A DNA stretch of 64,000 nt from Actinophytocola xinjiangensis (GCF_001921215.1 NZ_MSIF01000003.1:124001-188000), one strand, 5' to 3'; counted from the stretch's first letter, positions 53,334 to 61,497 are shown. Numbers and translations: made by a program. The notes: generated from the sequence alone by a model not told the origin.

Positions 53334-54097
53334 CGTGGGGGCATCCTGATCGCTCCGTCCAGCCGGATGGTTTCGCCGTTGAGGTAGTCGTTGCGCAGCA
53401 CGCTGACCGCCAGGTCGCCGAACTCGTCGGCGCGGCCGAGCCGGCTGGGGTGCGGCACGGCGGCGGCCAGTTGCTCGCGCAGGTCCTCGCGCAGGCGGGC
53501 GAGCATGGGGGTGTCGAAGGTGCCGGGGGCGATGGTGTTGACCCGGATGCCGTGGCGGGCCAGGTCACGCGCGGCGACCAGGGTCATGCCGTGCACGCCG
53601 GCCTTGGACGCGGTGTAGGAGGTCTGGCCGATCTGGCCGTCGAAGGCGGCGACCGACGCGGTGAGCACGCACGCGCCCCGGCTCCCGTCGACGGGTTCGT
53701 TGCGGCTCATGGCCGAGGCGACCAGGCGCAGGACGTTGTAGGTGCCGACCAGGTTGGTGGTCACCACCTCGGTGAACGATTCCAGCGGACCCGGCCGGTG
53801 CTCGCGGTCGACGATCCGCAGCCGGTCGCTGCCCCGGCCGGCGCAGTGCACCAGCGCGCGGACCGGACCGTCCTGCCCGGCCTGCTCGATCGCACCCTCT
53901 ACGTCGTCGGTCACCGTGACGTCACCGGGCACGAACCGGGCGTGGTCGCCCAGCTCGTCCAGTGTCCGGGAGTCACGGCTCCGTTCCAGGTCCACAATGG
54001 TCACCCACGCACCATGCCCCAGCAGGTGCCGTGCCGTCGACAGTCCGAGACCGGACATCCCGCCGGTCACGATGGCGGACACGCCGTCCAACCGCAT
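53330..54097 (-). CDS. SDR dehydrogenase, 3-hydroxyacyl-CoA type
   Basis: Short-chain dehydrogenase of 255 residues. It has the NAD motif TGGMSGLG, an Asp (VDLE) that favours NAD, and the catalytic YTASK. The chain resembles type-II 3-hydroxyacyl-CoA dehydrogenase (HSD10), which also oxidises 2-methyl-3-hydroxyacyl-CoA. It fills the third beta-oxidation step between hydratase and thiolase in the operon. It lies 18 bp behind the acyl-CoA dehydrogenase. Confidence 0.9.
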   Translation of the reverse strand: MRLDGVSAIVTGGMSGLGLSTARHLLGHGAWVTIVDLERSRDSRTLDELGDHARFVPGDVTVTDDVEGAIEQAGQDGPVRALVHCAGRGSDRLRIVDREHRPGPLESFTEVVTTNLVGTYNVLRLVASAMSRNEPVDGSRGACVLTASVAAFDGQIGQTSYTASKAGVHGMTLVAARDLARHGIRVNTIAPGTFDTPMLARLREDLREQLAAAVPHPSRLGRADEFGDLAVSVLRNDYLNGETIRLDGAIRMPPR

Positions 54098-54115
54098 CCC
54101 GTGTTCCCTTTCCCG

Positions 54116-55261
54116 TCACAGTCCGATGGACTTGCTGATGATCGACTTCATCACTTCGCTGGTGCCGCCGTAGATCCGCGTGACGCGCGCGTCGGCGTAG
54201 AGCCGGGCGATGGCGGACTCGGTGACGTAGCCGAACCCGCCGAACAGCTGGAGGCACCGGTCGACGACCCGGCCCTGGGTCTCGGTGCAGAACAGTTTCA
54301 CCGCGGCGGCGTCGGCACCGGTCAGTTCGCCGTCGCCGAGGGCGGTGACGGCGGCGTCGAGCAGTGCCTGGGCGGCGGTCGCCTCGGCGGTCATCGCGGC
54401 CAGCTCGAACTTGGTGTTCTGGAAGGATCCCAGCGGCTGGCCGAAGATCGTCCGCTGGCGGACGTGGTCGACGGTCAGGTCGATGGCCGCGCGGGTCTGG
54501 GCGACCGCGCCGACCGCGATGGCCAGCCGTTCCTGCGGCAGGTTCGAGGTGAGGTGGCGGAAGGCCTCGCCGGCGGTGCCGAGCACGTTGGTGGCCGGGA
54601 CGCGCACGCCGTCGAAGGTCAGCTCGACGGTGTCCTGCGCGCGCAGGCCGAGCTTGTCCAGCTTGCGTCCCTTGTGGAATCCCTCGGTGCCGTCCTCGAC
54701 GACCAGCAGGGTCAGCCCGTCGCGGCGGTTCTGCCCGGTCGAGGTCCTGGCCAGCACGATCACCAGGTCGGCCAGGTGTCCGCCGGTGATGTAGGTCTTG
54801 GCGCCGTCCAGGACGTAGTGGTCGCCGTCGGGCACCGCGCGGGTGCGCACGGCGGCGAGGTCGGAGCCGGTGTCGGGTTCGGTGAGCGCGATGGCGGTCA
54901 TGAGCTTGCCGGTGGCGAGCCCCGGGAACCACCGGCCGCGCTGCTCGTCGGTCGCGTAGCGCAGGAAGTAGGGCAGGATCACGTCCAGGTGGGTCCGCAG
55001 TGGACCGATGGTGACCCCGGCGCGCGCGGTCTCCTCCTGCAGCACGACGTTGAAACGGTAGTCGTCGTTGCCGCCGCCGCCCCACTCGACGCCCAGGTTC
55101 ATTCCCATGACGCCGAGGTCGCCGAGCCGGTCGAACACCGCGCGCGGCACGCTGCCGGCGGCCTCCCAGTCCGAATAGGACGGGGTGACCTCCTTGTCGA
55201 CGAAGTCCCTGACCATGACCCGGAACGCCTCGTGTTCCTCGGTGAACAGCGTTCTGCGCAT
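54116..55261 (-). CDS. Acyl-CoA dehydrogenase
   Basis: FAD-dependent enzyme of 381 residues, first oxidation of beta-oxidation. Features: TEPDTGSDLAAVRT (flavin and substrate contacts), YITGGHLADL, and the C-terminal LFGGFGYVTESAIARLYADARVTRIYGGTSEV region, in key blocks QLFGGFGY and YGGTSEVMK. The catalytic acid is expected in the final helix region. It starts 4 bp after the thiolase stop. Chain-length preference is not visible. Confidence 0.94.
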   Translation of the reverse strand: MRRTLFTEEHEAFRVMVRDFVDKEVTPSYSDWEAAGSVPRAVFDRLGDLGVMGMNLGVEWGGGGNDDYRFNVVLQEETARAGVTIGPLRTHLDVILPYFLRYATDEQRGRWFPGLATGKLMTAIALTEPDTGSDLAAVRTRAVPDGDHYVLDGAKTYITGGHLADLVIVLARTSTGQNRRDGLTLLVVEDGTEGFHKGRKLDKLGLRAQDTVELTFDGVRVPATNVLGTAGEAFRHLTSNLPQERLAIAVGAVAQTRAAIDLTVDHVRQRTIFGQPLGSFQNTKFELAAMTAEATAAQALLDAAVTALGDGELTGADAAAVKLFCTETQGRVVDRCLQLFGGFGYVTESAIARLYADARVTRIYGGTSEVMKSIISKSIGL

Positions 55262-55265
55262 GCCG

Positions 55266-56411
55266 CTACCCGACCAGCTCGACGAGCGTGGCGTTGGCGG
55301 TGCCGCCGCCCTCGCACATGGTCTGCAGGCCGTAGCGCAGGTCGTTGTCCCGCAGGTGGTGGACCAGGCGGGTCATCAGCGACGCGCCGGAGGCGCCGAG
55401 CGGGTGGCCGAGGGCGATCGCCCCGCCGAGCGGGTTGAGCCGTTCCGGCGCGGCGCCCAGTTCGTCCAACCAGGACAGCGGGACCGGGGCGAACGCCTCG
55501 TTGACCTCGAAGGCGCCGATGTCGCCGACGGCCAACCCGGTGCGGCCCAACAGCTTGCGGGTGGCGTCGATGGGGGCGGTGAGCATCAGGACCGGGTCGC
55601 CGCCGCACGCCGCGCCGGCCCGGTAGCGCACGATCGGCGTCAGACCGAGGGCCTTGGCCCGTTCGGGGGTGGTGACCAGCAGCGCGGCGGCGCCGTCGGA
55701 GATCTGGGAGGAGTTGCCGGCGTGGATGCGGCCGTCCTCGCGGAAGGAGGGGGTGAGCTGGGCGAGCTTGTCGACGCCGGTGTCGCGGCGTACGCCCTCG
55801 TCGACGGTGAACGTCCCGCCCTCGACGGGGATCGGCACGATCTGACCGGCGAAGGCGCCGGAGTCGATGGCGGCGGCGGCCTTGTGGTGGGAGTCGACGG
55901 CGAACTCGTCGAGCCGCCGGCGGCCGAGCGACCACTTCTCGGCGATCAGCTCGGCGGAGATGCCCTGGTTGAAGCCGAAGCCGTCGTAGCGGGCGAGCAC
56001 GCGTGGTCCGTAGGGGACGCCGACCTCGCGGGCGGCGCCGAGCGGGACCCGGCTCATGCACTCGACGCCGCCGGCCACGACCAGGTCGGCCTGACCGGCC
56101 ATCACGGCCTGCGCGGCGAAGTCGAGGGCCTGCTGGCTGCTGCCGCAGGCGCGGTTGACCGTCACGCCGGGGACGTGTTCGGGCCAGCCGGCGGCCAGCA
56201 CGGCGAACCGGGCGACGTTGCTGGACTGGTCGCCCAGCTGCGTGACGCAGCCGAGGATGACGTCGTCCACCTCGCCGGGGTCGATCCCGGTCCGCGCGAC
56301 GAGGGCGTTGAGCACCTCCGCCGCGAGGTCGACGGGGTGGACGGTGGACAGCGCGCCGTCACGCTTGCCCTGGGCCGTCCGGACGGCTTCGACGATCACC
56401 GCATCTCGCAT
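55266..56411 (-). CDS. Thiolase (acetyl-CoA acyltransferase)
   Basis: A 381-residue thiolase, final step of beta-oxidation. It has the nucleophilic Cys in VNRACGSSQQA, NEAFAPVP, GHPLGASGA with the catalytic His, and the second Cys in CEGGGTAN. ATG at 56411 follows AAGGAG with 6-nt spacing; TTG two codons upstream is less likely. It is the first gene of a nine-gene operon running to 45120. Its promoter carries the 20-bp operator. Confidence 0.94.
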   Translation of the reverse strand: MRDAVIVEAVRTAQGKRDGALSTVHPVDLAAEVLNALVARTGIDPGEVDDVILGCVTQLGDQSSNVARFAVLAAGWPEHVPGVTVNRACGSSQQALDFAAQAVMAGQADLVVAGGVECMSRVPLGAAREVGVPYGPRVLARYDGFGFNQGISAELIAEKWSLGRRRLDEFAVDSHHKAAAAIDSGAFAGQIVPIPVEGGTFTVDEGVRRDTGVDKLAQLTPSFREDGRIHAGNSSQISDGAAALLVTTPERAKALGLTPIVRYRAGAACGGDPVLMLTAPIDATRKLLGRTGLAVGDIGAFEVNEAFAPVPLSWLDELGAAPERLNPLGGAIALGHPLGASGASLMTRLVHHLRDNDLRYGLQTMCEGGGTANATLVELVG

Positions 56412-56422
56412 GCACAACTCCT

Positions 56423-56442
56423 TGTACCGATCGGTCTGTACA
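56423..56442. promoter_or_regulatory. 20-bp TetR operator, site 1 (thiolase/CoA-transferase)
   Basis: On the minus strand this reads TGTACAGACCGATCGGTACA, identical to site 2 at 59083-59102. Its core ACCGATCGGT is a perfect dyad. On the minus strand it starts at the last base of the thiolase -10 box. On the plus strand it covers the -35 region of the divergent CoA-transferase gene. It is therefore placed to repress both, most likely by the TetR protein at 57651. Confidence 0.85.
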
Positions 56443-56470
56443 CCGTAAGCTCGCCGCCGTGCCCAATCAA
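56442..56470 (-). promoter_or_regulatory. Promoter of the nine-gene catabolic operon
   Basis: On the minus strand TTGATT (56470-56465) is separated by 17 bp from TACGGT (56447-56442), followed at once by the 20-bp operator and the AAGGAG of thiolase. The -35 lies inside the first codons of the divergent CoA-transferase gene. Confidence 0.7.
56446..56451 (+). promoter_or_regulatory. Leaderless -10 box TAAGCT of the CoA-transferase operon
   Basis: TAAGCT ends 7 bases before the GTG at 56459, and there is no ribosome site, so the mRNA probably starts at the GTG. TTGTAC (56422-56427) at 18-bp spacing is the candidate -35 and overlaps the operator. Confidence 0.55.
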
Positions 56471-57658
56471 GTGCTCTCCGGTGTCCGTGTCCTTGACCTC
56501 ACCCGCCTGCTGCCGGGCGGGCTCTGCACGCTCGTCCTCGCCGACCTCGGCGCGGACGTGATCAAGATCGAGGCCCCGACCGGCGACCCGGCACGGACCA
56601 GGGGCCCGCACCTGCCCGACGCCGAACCGACCACGTCCTCGGCGAGTTTCCGGGCCGTCAACCGGAACAAGCGCTCGGTGGTGATCGACCTGAAGGCGCC
56701 GGGAGGCCCCGAGGCGCTGCTGGCCGTCGCGCGCACCGCCGACGTGCTGGTGGAGTCGTTCCGGCCCGGGGTGCTCGACCGGCTCGGCGTGGGCTACGAC
56801 GCGCTGTGCGAGGTCAACCCCGGGATCGTGTTCTGCCAGATCTCGGGCTGGGGCCAGCACGGTCCGCACGCCCTCACGGCCGGGCACGACCTGAACTACC
56901 TGGCCGCCATGGGCCTGCTCTCGCACACCGGCCAGCCGGACGACCCGCCCTCGCTGGTACCGATGCAGGTCGCCGACTCGGCGTCGGGGCTCTACGCGGC
57001 GACCTCGATCCTGGCCGCGCTGCACGAACGCCGCGAGTCCGGCCGGGGCCAGCGCATCGACGTGTCGATCGCGCACGCCGCGCTGACCCTGGCCCCGATG
57101 ACCGTCGCCGGAGTACTCGGCACCGGCCGGGCGCGGCCGACCAACGAGGGCATCTGGAGCGGCGGCGCGGTCTGCTACCAGGTGTACCGCTGCGCCGACG
57201 GCTGGGTGGCGCTGGGCGCGCTGGAGGAGAAGTTCTGGGCGACCTGGTGCCAGGGCGTCGGCCGGCCCGACCTGCTGGCCGGCCGTTACGACCCGTCCGG
57301 CTCGACCACCCACGAGGAGGTCACCCGGATCATGGCCGGACGCACCCGCGCCCAGTGGCGGGAGTTCGCCGAGGCCAACGACTGCTGCCTGACCGTCCTG
57401 TCGGGCCTGGACGAGGCACTGGACTCGGACCTGGTGCGCGAGCGGGGCACGGTCACCCGCCTGCCCCACCCCGGCACCGGCGGCCAGCAGGAGTACGACG
57501 CGCTGACCCTGCCGGTGGTGTTCTCCCGCGCCGGTCCCGACTTCCGGCGGCTGCCGGCACCGGCGCTAGGCTCGGACTCCGAGACTGTCCTCAAGGAATG
57601 TGGTGTCCCGCCCGAGGTCTCGCGACGTCTCTCAGCCGTGGATGGAGCCGATGACTAA
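56459..57658 (+). CDS. Family III CoA-transferase / alpha-methylacyl-CoA racemase-like
   Basis: A 399-residue CaiB/BaiF-fold protein. His143 (AGHDLNY) and Asp173 (VADSASG) correspond, at a constant offset of 17, to the catalytic His126 and Asp156 of Mycobacterium tuberculosis alpha-methylacyl-CoA racemase. Racemase activity on 2-methyl-branched acyl-CoA is thus the favoured role; CoA transfer remains possible because family III enzymes also use an Asp. The GTG start is read as leaderless. The stop overlaps the TetR gene by 8 bp. A racemase suits isoprenoid or methyl-branched acid breakdown. Confidence 0.87.
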   Translation: MPNQVLSGVRVLDLTRLLPGGLCTLVLADLGADVIKIEAPTGDPARTRGPHLPDAEPTTSSASFRAVNRNKRSVVIDLKAPGGPEALLAVARTADVLVESFRPGVLDRLGVGYDALCEVNPGIVFCQISGWGQHGPHALTAGHDLNYLAAMGLLSHTGQPDDPPSLVPMQVADSASGLYAATSILAALHERRESGRGQRIDVSIAHAALTLAPMTVAGVLGTGRARPTNEGIWSGGAVCYQVYRCADGWVALGALEEKFWATWCQGVGRPDLLAGRYDPSGSTTHEEVTRIMAGRTRAQWREFAEANDCCLTVLSGLDEALDSDLVRERGTVTRLPHPGTGGQQEYDALTLPVVFSRAGPDFRRLPAPALGSDSETVLKECGVPPEVSRRLSAVDGADD

Positions 57659-58283
57659 CGCCAACCGGAGCATGCGCGAGAAGATCCTTGAGACGGTCAC
57701 GGAGTTGTTCATCCACAAGGGTTTCCACGGGACCGGCGTGCAGGAGATCTCCAAGGCGGTCAACCTCGGCCGGGGCGCGCTGTACTACCACATCGGCAGC
57801 AAGGAACAGATCCTGTTCGACATCAGCATGTCGCTGCTGCGCAGTGCGCTGGACACCACGCTGCCCTTCGTGGACACCGACGACCCGCCGGACGTGAAGC
57901 TGCACAACATCGCCCGCGCGCTGCTGCGCCACCACGCCACCCACGGCGAGGGCTGGCAGGTCGCGGTGCGCGAGGCCCGCTTCCTGTCCGAGGAGTACCA
58001 GCAGCAGGTGATCGACGCCCGGCGCGAGTTCGAACAGCTCTGGCACCGGGTTCTCCAGGAGGGCGCGCGGGCCGGACTGTGGCGCGCGGTCGACGCGGTC
58101 GACGTGCGCGGCGTGCTCGGCATGTTCAACTACACCGCCCGCTGGATGCGCGCCGACGGTCCGCTCTCACCGGAGCAGATCGCCGACCGCTACGTGGACC
58201 TGCTGCTGACCGGTCTCATCGAGCGATCCGAGCGATCCGAGCGATCCGACCGGCCCGATCAACCCGAACCACCGCCGGAGTGA
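57651..58283 (+). CDS. TetR-family regulator of the acyl-CoA regulon
   Basis: DNA-binding repressor of 210 residues. ATG at 57651 overlaps the CoA-transferase end by 8 bp; ATG at 57642 is an alternative. The HTH is about residues 8-55 (VQEISKAVNLGRGALYYHI). The helical effector domain probably senses an acyl-CoA; this is inferred from context. The C-terminus ends in SERSERSDRPDQPEPPPE, encoded in part by three 9-bp repeats. It is co-transcribed with the racemase-like gene and enoyl-CoA hydratase, and is the best candidate to bind the 20-bp operators at 56423 and 59083. Confidence 0.9.
   Translation: MTNANRSMREKILETVTELFIHKGFHGTGVQEISKAVNLGRGALYYHIGSKEQILFDISMSLLRSALDTTLPFVDTDDPPDVKLHNIARALLRHHATHGEGWQVAVREARFLSEEYQQQVIDARREFEQLWHRVLQEGARAGLWRAVDAVDVRGVLGMFNYTARWMRADGPLSPEQIADRYVDLLLTGLIERSERSERSDRPDQPEPPPE
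58221..58247 (+). repeat. Three 9-bp tandem repeats (GAGCGATCC) in the TetR 3' end
   Basis: Three exact copies encode the Glu-Arg-Ser repeats of the disordered TetR tail. Copy number could vary without changing the reading frame. Confidence 0.8.
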
Positions 58284-58290
58284 GGTGGCG

Positions 58291-59034
58291 ATGGACATCT
58301 CGGTTCGCGACGAGGGCCCGGTCCGGGTCGTCACGCTGTCCGGCCCGGGCGGGGTCAACGTGGTCACCGCGCGGGCACACGACCGGCTTGAGGAGGTCCT
58401 GACCGCCGCCAACCAGGACGACGGTGTCCGGGTCGTGGTCCTGACCGGCACCAACCGGACGTTCTCGGTCGGTGCGGACATCGGCGCGTTTCCGCCGGCG
58501 CCGTGCGACCCGACCGAGTTCGTCGCCCGGTTCCTCGCGGTGAACGCCCTGCCGGAGCGGCTGACCAAGCCGGTCCTGGCGGTGGTGCACGGCGCGGCGA
58601 CCGCCGGCGGCTTCGAGCTGGCGCTGGCCTGCGACTGGATCCTGGCCGCGCCCACGGCGCGGTTCTCCCTGCCGGAGGCCCGTTTCGGGCTGGTCGCCGG
58701 CTATGCGGCGGCCCGTCTCGCGCAGTCGGTCGGCGCTCACCGCGCCCGCCGGCTGCTGCTGACCGGGGAGACGCTCACGGCCACCCAGGCCGTCGAGTTC
58801 GGCCTGCCCGTCACCGTCACCGACGACCCACTCGACGCGGCCATCGCGATGGCCGCCCAGATCTGCCGCAGCGCACCGCACGCGGTGCGGATCATCAAAC
58901 AACGCAGTGTGGCCCAGGCAGGGGCCACCGATCCGGATCTCCAGGTCTCGCTCCAGGCCTACGCCGAGCTGTGGAACCTGCCGGAAACCCGGAGCGCGAT
59001 CGCCGCCTGGCGAGACACGCGCGGCACCAACTAG
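58291..59034 (+). CDS. Enoyl-CoA hydratase/isomerase, second copy
   Basis: Crotonase-family enzyme of 247 residues. The ATG at 58291 follows GAGG at 5-nt spacing; GTG two codons upstream is possible. The oxyanion hole segments are RTFSVGADIGAF and GAATAGGFELALA. The usual catalytic Glu is at LPEARFGLVAG. It ends the racemase-TetR operon. It differs clearly from the crotonase at 52572, so the two may act on different intermediates. Confidence 0.9.
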   Translation: MDISVRDEGPVRVVTLSGPGGVNVVTARAHDRLEEVLTAANQDDGVRVVVLTGTNRTFSVGADIGAFPPAPCDPTEFVARFLAVNALPERLTKPVLAVVHGAATAGGFELALACDWILAAPTARFSLPEARFGLVAGYAAARLAQSVGAHRARRLLLTGETLTATQAVEFGLPVTVTDDPLDAAIAMAAQICRSAPHAVRIIKQRSVAQAGATDPDLQVSLQAYAELWNLPETRSAIAAWRDTRGTN

Positions 59035-59054
59035 AACCCGGTTCTCTCTCCCTC

Positions 59055-59083
59055 TTGATCGGCCCTTTCACCAGGCCTATCGT
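59055..59083 (+). promoter_or_regulatory. MHS transporter promoter
   Basis: TTGATC (59055-59060), a 17-bp spacer and TATCGT (59078-59083), with the 20-bp operator beginning at the last base of the -10. This is the same geometry as in the thiolase promoter. Confidence 0.7.
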
Positions 59084-59102
59084 GTACAGACCGATCGGTA
59101 CA
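59083..59102. promoter_or_regulatory. 20-bp TetR operator, site 2 (MHS transporter)
   Basis: TGTACAGACCGATCGGTACA, an exact copy of site 1 in the opposite genome orientation but the same orientation to its promoter. Here the flanks extend it to a direct repeat GTACAGAC-N6-GTACAGAC. Confidence 0.85.
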
Positions 59103-59160
59103 GACGTCGGTCGACGGTCCGCCTGGCAAGCCCGACATCCGTGGAATCGAGGAGGCTTCC

Positions 59161-60489
59161 ATGAGCGACACCGCAACGCGGACCGCGGGTCCGCACACCG
59201 ATCAGCACGGCCGGCGACGAGTACTCGTCTCCGCCGCGCTCGGCCAGTTCGTCGAGTTCTACGACTTCGTCATCTACGCCTACACCGCCTCGGTCATCGC
59301 CACCCTGTTCTTCCCCGGCGACTCCCGGGTCGCCTCGATGCTCGCGACCTTCGCCGTCTACGCCGTCGGATTCGTGATGCGCCCGGTCGGCGGGCTGCTG
59401 TTCGGCCACCTCGGCGACCGCGCCGGCCGCAAGGGCGTCCTGGCGATCATCATCCTGCTGATGGGCGCCTCGACCGCGCTGGTCGGCGTGCTCCCCACCT
59501 ACGAACAGATCGGCATCCTCGCGCCGATCCTGCTGGTCGTCGCCCGGCTGCTGCAGGGCCTGTCGGTCGGCGGCGAGGCCATCGGCTCCAACGCGCTGGT
59601 CGCCGAGCACTCCCCGCCCGCGCGCCGCGGCGGGTACGTGGCGCTGGCCTACGCCTTCGGCGTCATCCCCGCCGTGTTCGCCGCGCTGTTCGTGCTGGCG
59701 CTGAACTCCGTACTCGGCGAGGCGGCGTTCACCTCGTGGGGCTGGCGGATCCCGTTCCTGCTCGGCGGGGTGATCTCGCTGGTCGGCATCTACATCCGGC
59801 GCCGGGTCGCCGAGTCCCCCGCCTTCGAACAGACCAAGCGGGCCGAACGGGTCGCGAAGGCCCCGCTGCTGAGCGTGCTGCGCGAACACCGGCGGGCACT
59901 GGGCTTCGCGTTCGTCATGGCCTCGCTGTCCGGGCTGGGTTTCTACTCGCTCACCGGCTACTTCCCGTCCTACCTGAGCGAGGCGGTCAAACTCACCGAG
60001 TCGGAGTCACTGATCGCCAACAGCGTGGCGCTGACCATGGCGTTCATCGCGATGCCGTTGGCCGGACGGCTCTCCGACCGGGTCGGCCGCCGGCCGATGC
60101 TGGTCGCCGGGGCGCTGTCCAGCGCGCTGGCGGCGGTGCCCGCCTACTGGCTGGCCAGTTCCGGCTCGCTGGCCCCGGCGATCATCGGCGAGAGCCTGCT
60201 GGCGATCACCCTCGGGATCTTCTTCGGGACGGTCGGCATCGTCTGGCTGGAACTGTTCCCCACCAGGACCAGGTACAGCGGTGCCGCGATGAGCCTGAAC
60301 GCCGCCTACGTGGTGTTCGGCGGCACCGCTCCCCTGTTCAGCACCTGGCTGGTCGACGCGACCGGCAGCCTGCTGGCCCCGGCGATCTACCTGGCGGTGC
60401 TCTCGTTCCTGGTGTTCGTGGTGGCCTGCCGGATTCCCGAGACCTACCAGGTCTCCCTCGTGCAGGGCGAGGACCGCACGGTCAGGTGA
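59161..60489 (+). CDS. MHS-family (MFS) metabolite:H+ symporter
   Basis: Membrane uptake transporter of 442 residues with twelve helices. ATG at 59161 follows GAGGAGG. Family marks: VEFYDFVIYAY in helix 1, GHLGDRAGRKG in the loop 2-3, RLLQGLSVGGE and a second motif RLSDRVGRRP in loop 8-9. MHS members carry organic acids, betaines or shikimate. The shared operator suggests it imports the substrate of the neighbouring acyl-CoA pathway. Its end overlaps the next convergent gene by 8 bp. Confidence 0.93.
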   Translation: MSDTATRTAGPHTDQHGRRRVLVSAALGQFVEFYDFVIYAYTASVIATLFFPGDSRVASMLATFAVYAVGFVMRPVGGLLFGHLGDRAGRKGVLAIIILLMGASTALVGVLPTYEQIGILAPILLVVARLLQGLSVGGEAIGSNALVAEHSPPARRGGYVALAYAFGVIPAVFAALFVLALNSVLGEAAFTSWGWRIPFLLGGVISLVGIYIRRRVAESPAFEQTKRAERVAKAPLLSVLREHRRALGFAFVMASLSGLGFYSLTGYFPSYLSEAVKLTESESLIANSVALTMAFIAMPLAGRLSDRVGRRPMLVAGALSSALAAVPAYWLASSGSLAPAIIGESLLAITLGIFFGTVGIVWLELFPTRTRYSGAAMSLNAAYVVFGGTAPLFSTWLVDATGSLLAPAIYLAVLSFLVFVVACRIPETYQVSLVQGEDRTVR

Positions 60490-60937
60490 CCAGCACGGTG
60501 CCCAGCGCCACCGCCTGGACCCCGCAGGACAGGGAGTCCCACTGGGCCAGCACGTCGAGCGTGTCGCCGGGGACGACGCCGGGCGAGACGTCCCACGGCC
60601 GCCCGAGGACCAGGCCGAGGGAGTCCGCCCGGTACCGGCCCTGGAAGACCGGCAGACCGCCGCGCTGGAAGGACACGACCTCGTTGCCCTGCGGCCGGAT
60701 CGTCCCGCCGGCGGTGAGGTGGTGGTCCGGGCCGGACAGGGTCAGCCCGACCACCCGGCCCGGATCCCGGGAGTCCAGCACCGAGCCCGGGACCGGGTTC
60801 CCGGCGGCGTCGGTCACCGCGACCGTGACGAACGTCGTGTCACAGGCGGCCTCGGCCGTCGCGTGAGCGGGGGCCAGGCCCAGCACGGCGACCGTGAGCG
60901 CGACCAGCCGCAGGACCACGGAGTTGTTTCTGCGCAT
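60482..60937 (-). CDS. Secreted protein of unknown function, paralogue A
   Basis: A 151-residue exported protein. ATG at 60937 follows AAGGAG. The signal peptide (MRRNNSVV, then a hydrophobic core, ending ATAEA) is about 30 residues long. The mature part has two Cys (AACDTT and LSCGVQ), a beta-rich look and the motif AGGTIRPQGNEVVSF. The same motif and Cys positions occur in the protein encoded upstream, so the two are paralogues. No family recognised. Confidence 0.75.
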   Translation of the reverse strand: MRRNNSVVLRLVALTVAVLGLAPAHATAEAACDTTFVTVAVTDAAGNPVPGSVLDSRDPGRVVGLTLSGPDHHLTAGGTIRPQGNEVVSFQRGGLPVFQGRYRADSLGLVLGRPWDVSPGVVPGDTLDVLAQWDSLSCGVQAVALGTVLVT

Positions 60938-60961
60938 GGGAAAGCTCCTTGTCCGGCCGGT

Positions 60962-60989
60962 GTGCCGGCGGGTCAACGCCCGCCGGCAC
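60962..60989 (-). terminator. 11-bp hairpin between the two secreted-protein genes
   Basis: The arms 60962-60972 and 60979-60989 are perfectly complementary with a 6-nt loop, 10 bases after the upstream gene's stop. Confidence 0.65.
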
Positions 60990-60999
60990 GCCGGTGCCG

Positions 61000-61497
61000 C
61001 TACACGAAGTTGATCCAGCCGAGGGTCGTGTCCAGCGAACGGGTCGGCGAGCAGAAGGCGTTGGTCTCCCAGTAGCCCTGCACCCGCAGCCGGTCACCCG
61101 GGTTGGCGAACGGATCGGTGCTCACGCCCGGCTCCTGGCGGATCACACCGTTGCTGCCGGCTCTCTTGGTGAACTGGGCGACCAGCACCGAACCGGTCGG
61201 CGTGTCGTTGTAGAACGAGTACACCGCCGTGCCGTTCGGCCGGATCGTGCCGGCCAGCGCCAGGTAGCCCAGCGGACCGCCGGCCGTCATGCCGAACTCG
61301 CCGCTGGGGTTGGGGTAGTTGCGGGTGTGGAGGGTCTCGTACGTCGGGTTCCCGTTGCTGCCCGAGTGCCCGACGATCAGGTACGTGCCGTCGCAGCTGT
61401 CCGCGAACGCCACGGCGGGGTTGGCCATGCCGACCATCGCCAGGGCCAGCGCGGTCACCAGCCCCGCGAGACCCGTCCGCCTGCTGAACTTGCGCAA
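61000..61497 (-). CDS. Secreted protein of unknown function, paralogue B
   Basis: A 165-residue exported protein. The TTG start at 61497 is supported by GGAGG at 5-nt spacing. The signal peptide ends near AFADS (about residue 33). The mature region begins with a Cys (SCDGTYLIVG), contains ALAGTIRPNGTAVYSF, and has a second Cys near the end (NAFCSPT). It resembles the downstream paralogue A in layout. No homologue known to me. Confidence 0.75.
   Translation of the reverse strand: MRKFSRRTGLAGLVTALALAMVGMANPAVAFADSCDGTYLIVGHSGSNGNPTYETLHTRNYPNPSGEFGMTAGGPLGYLALAGTIRPNGTAVYSFYNDTPTGSVLVAQFTKRAGSNGVIRQEPGVSTDPFANPGDRLRVQGYWETNAFCSPTRSLDTTLGWINFV

Noticed and set aside
58221-58247. Short tandem repeats considered as a regulatory or CRISPR-like array
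   Set aside because: Only three 9-bp units without spacers, inside the coding tail of a TetR gene.
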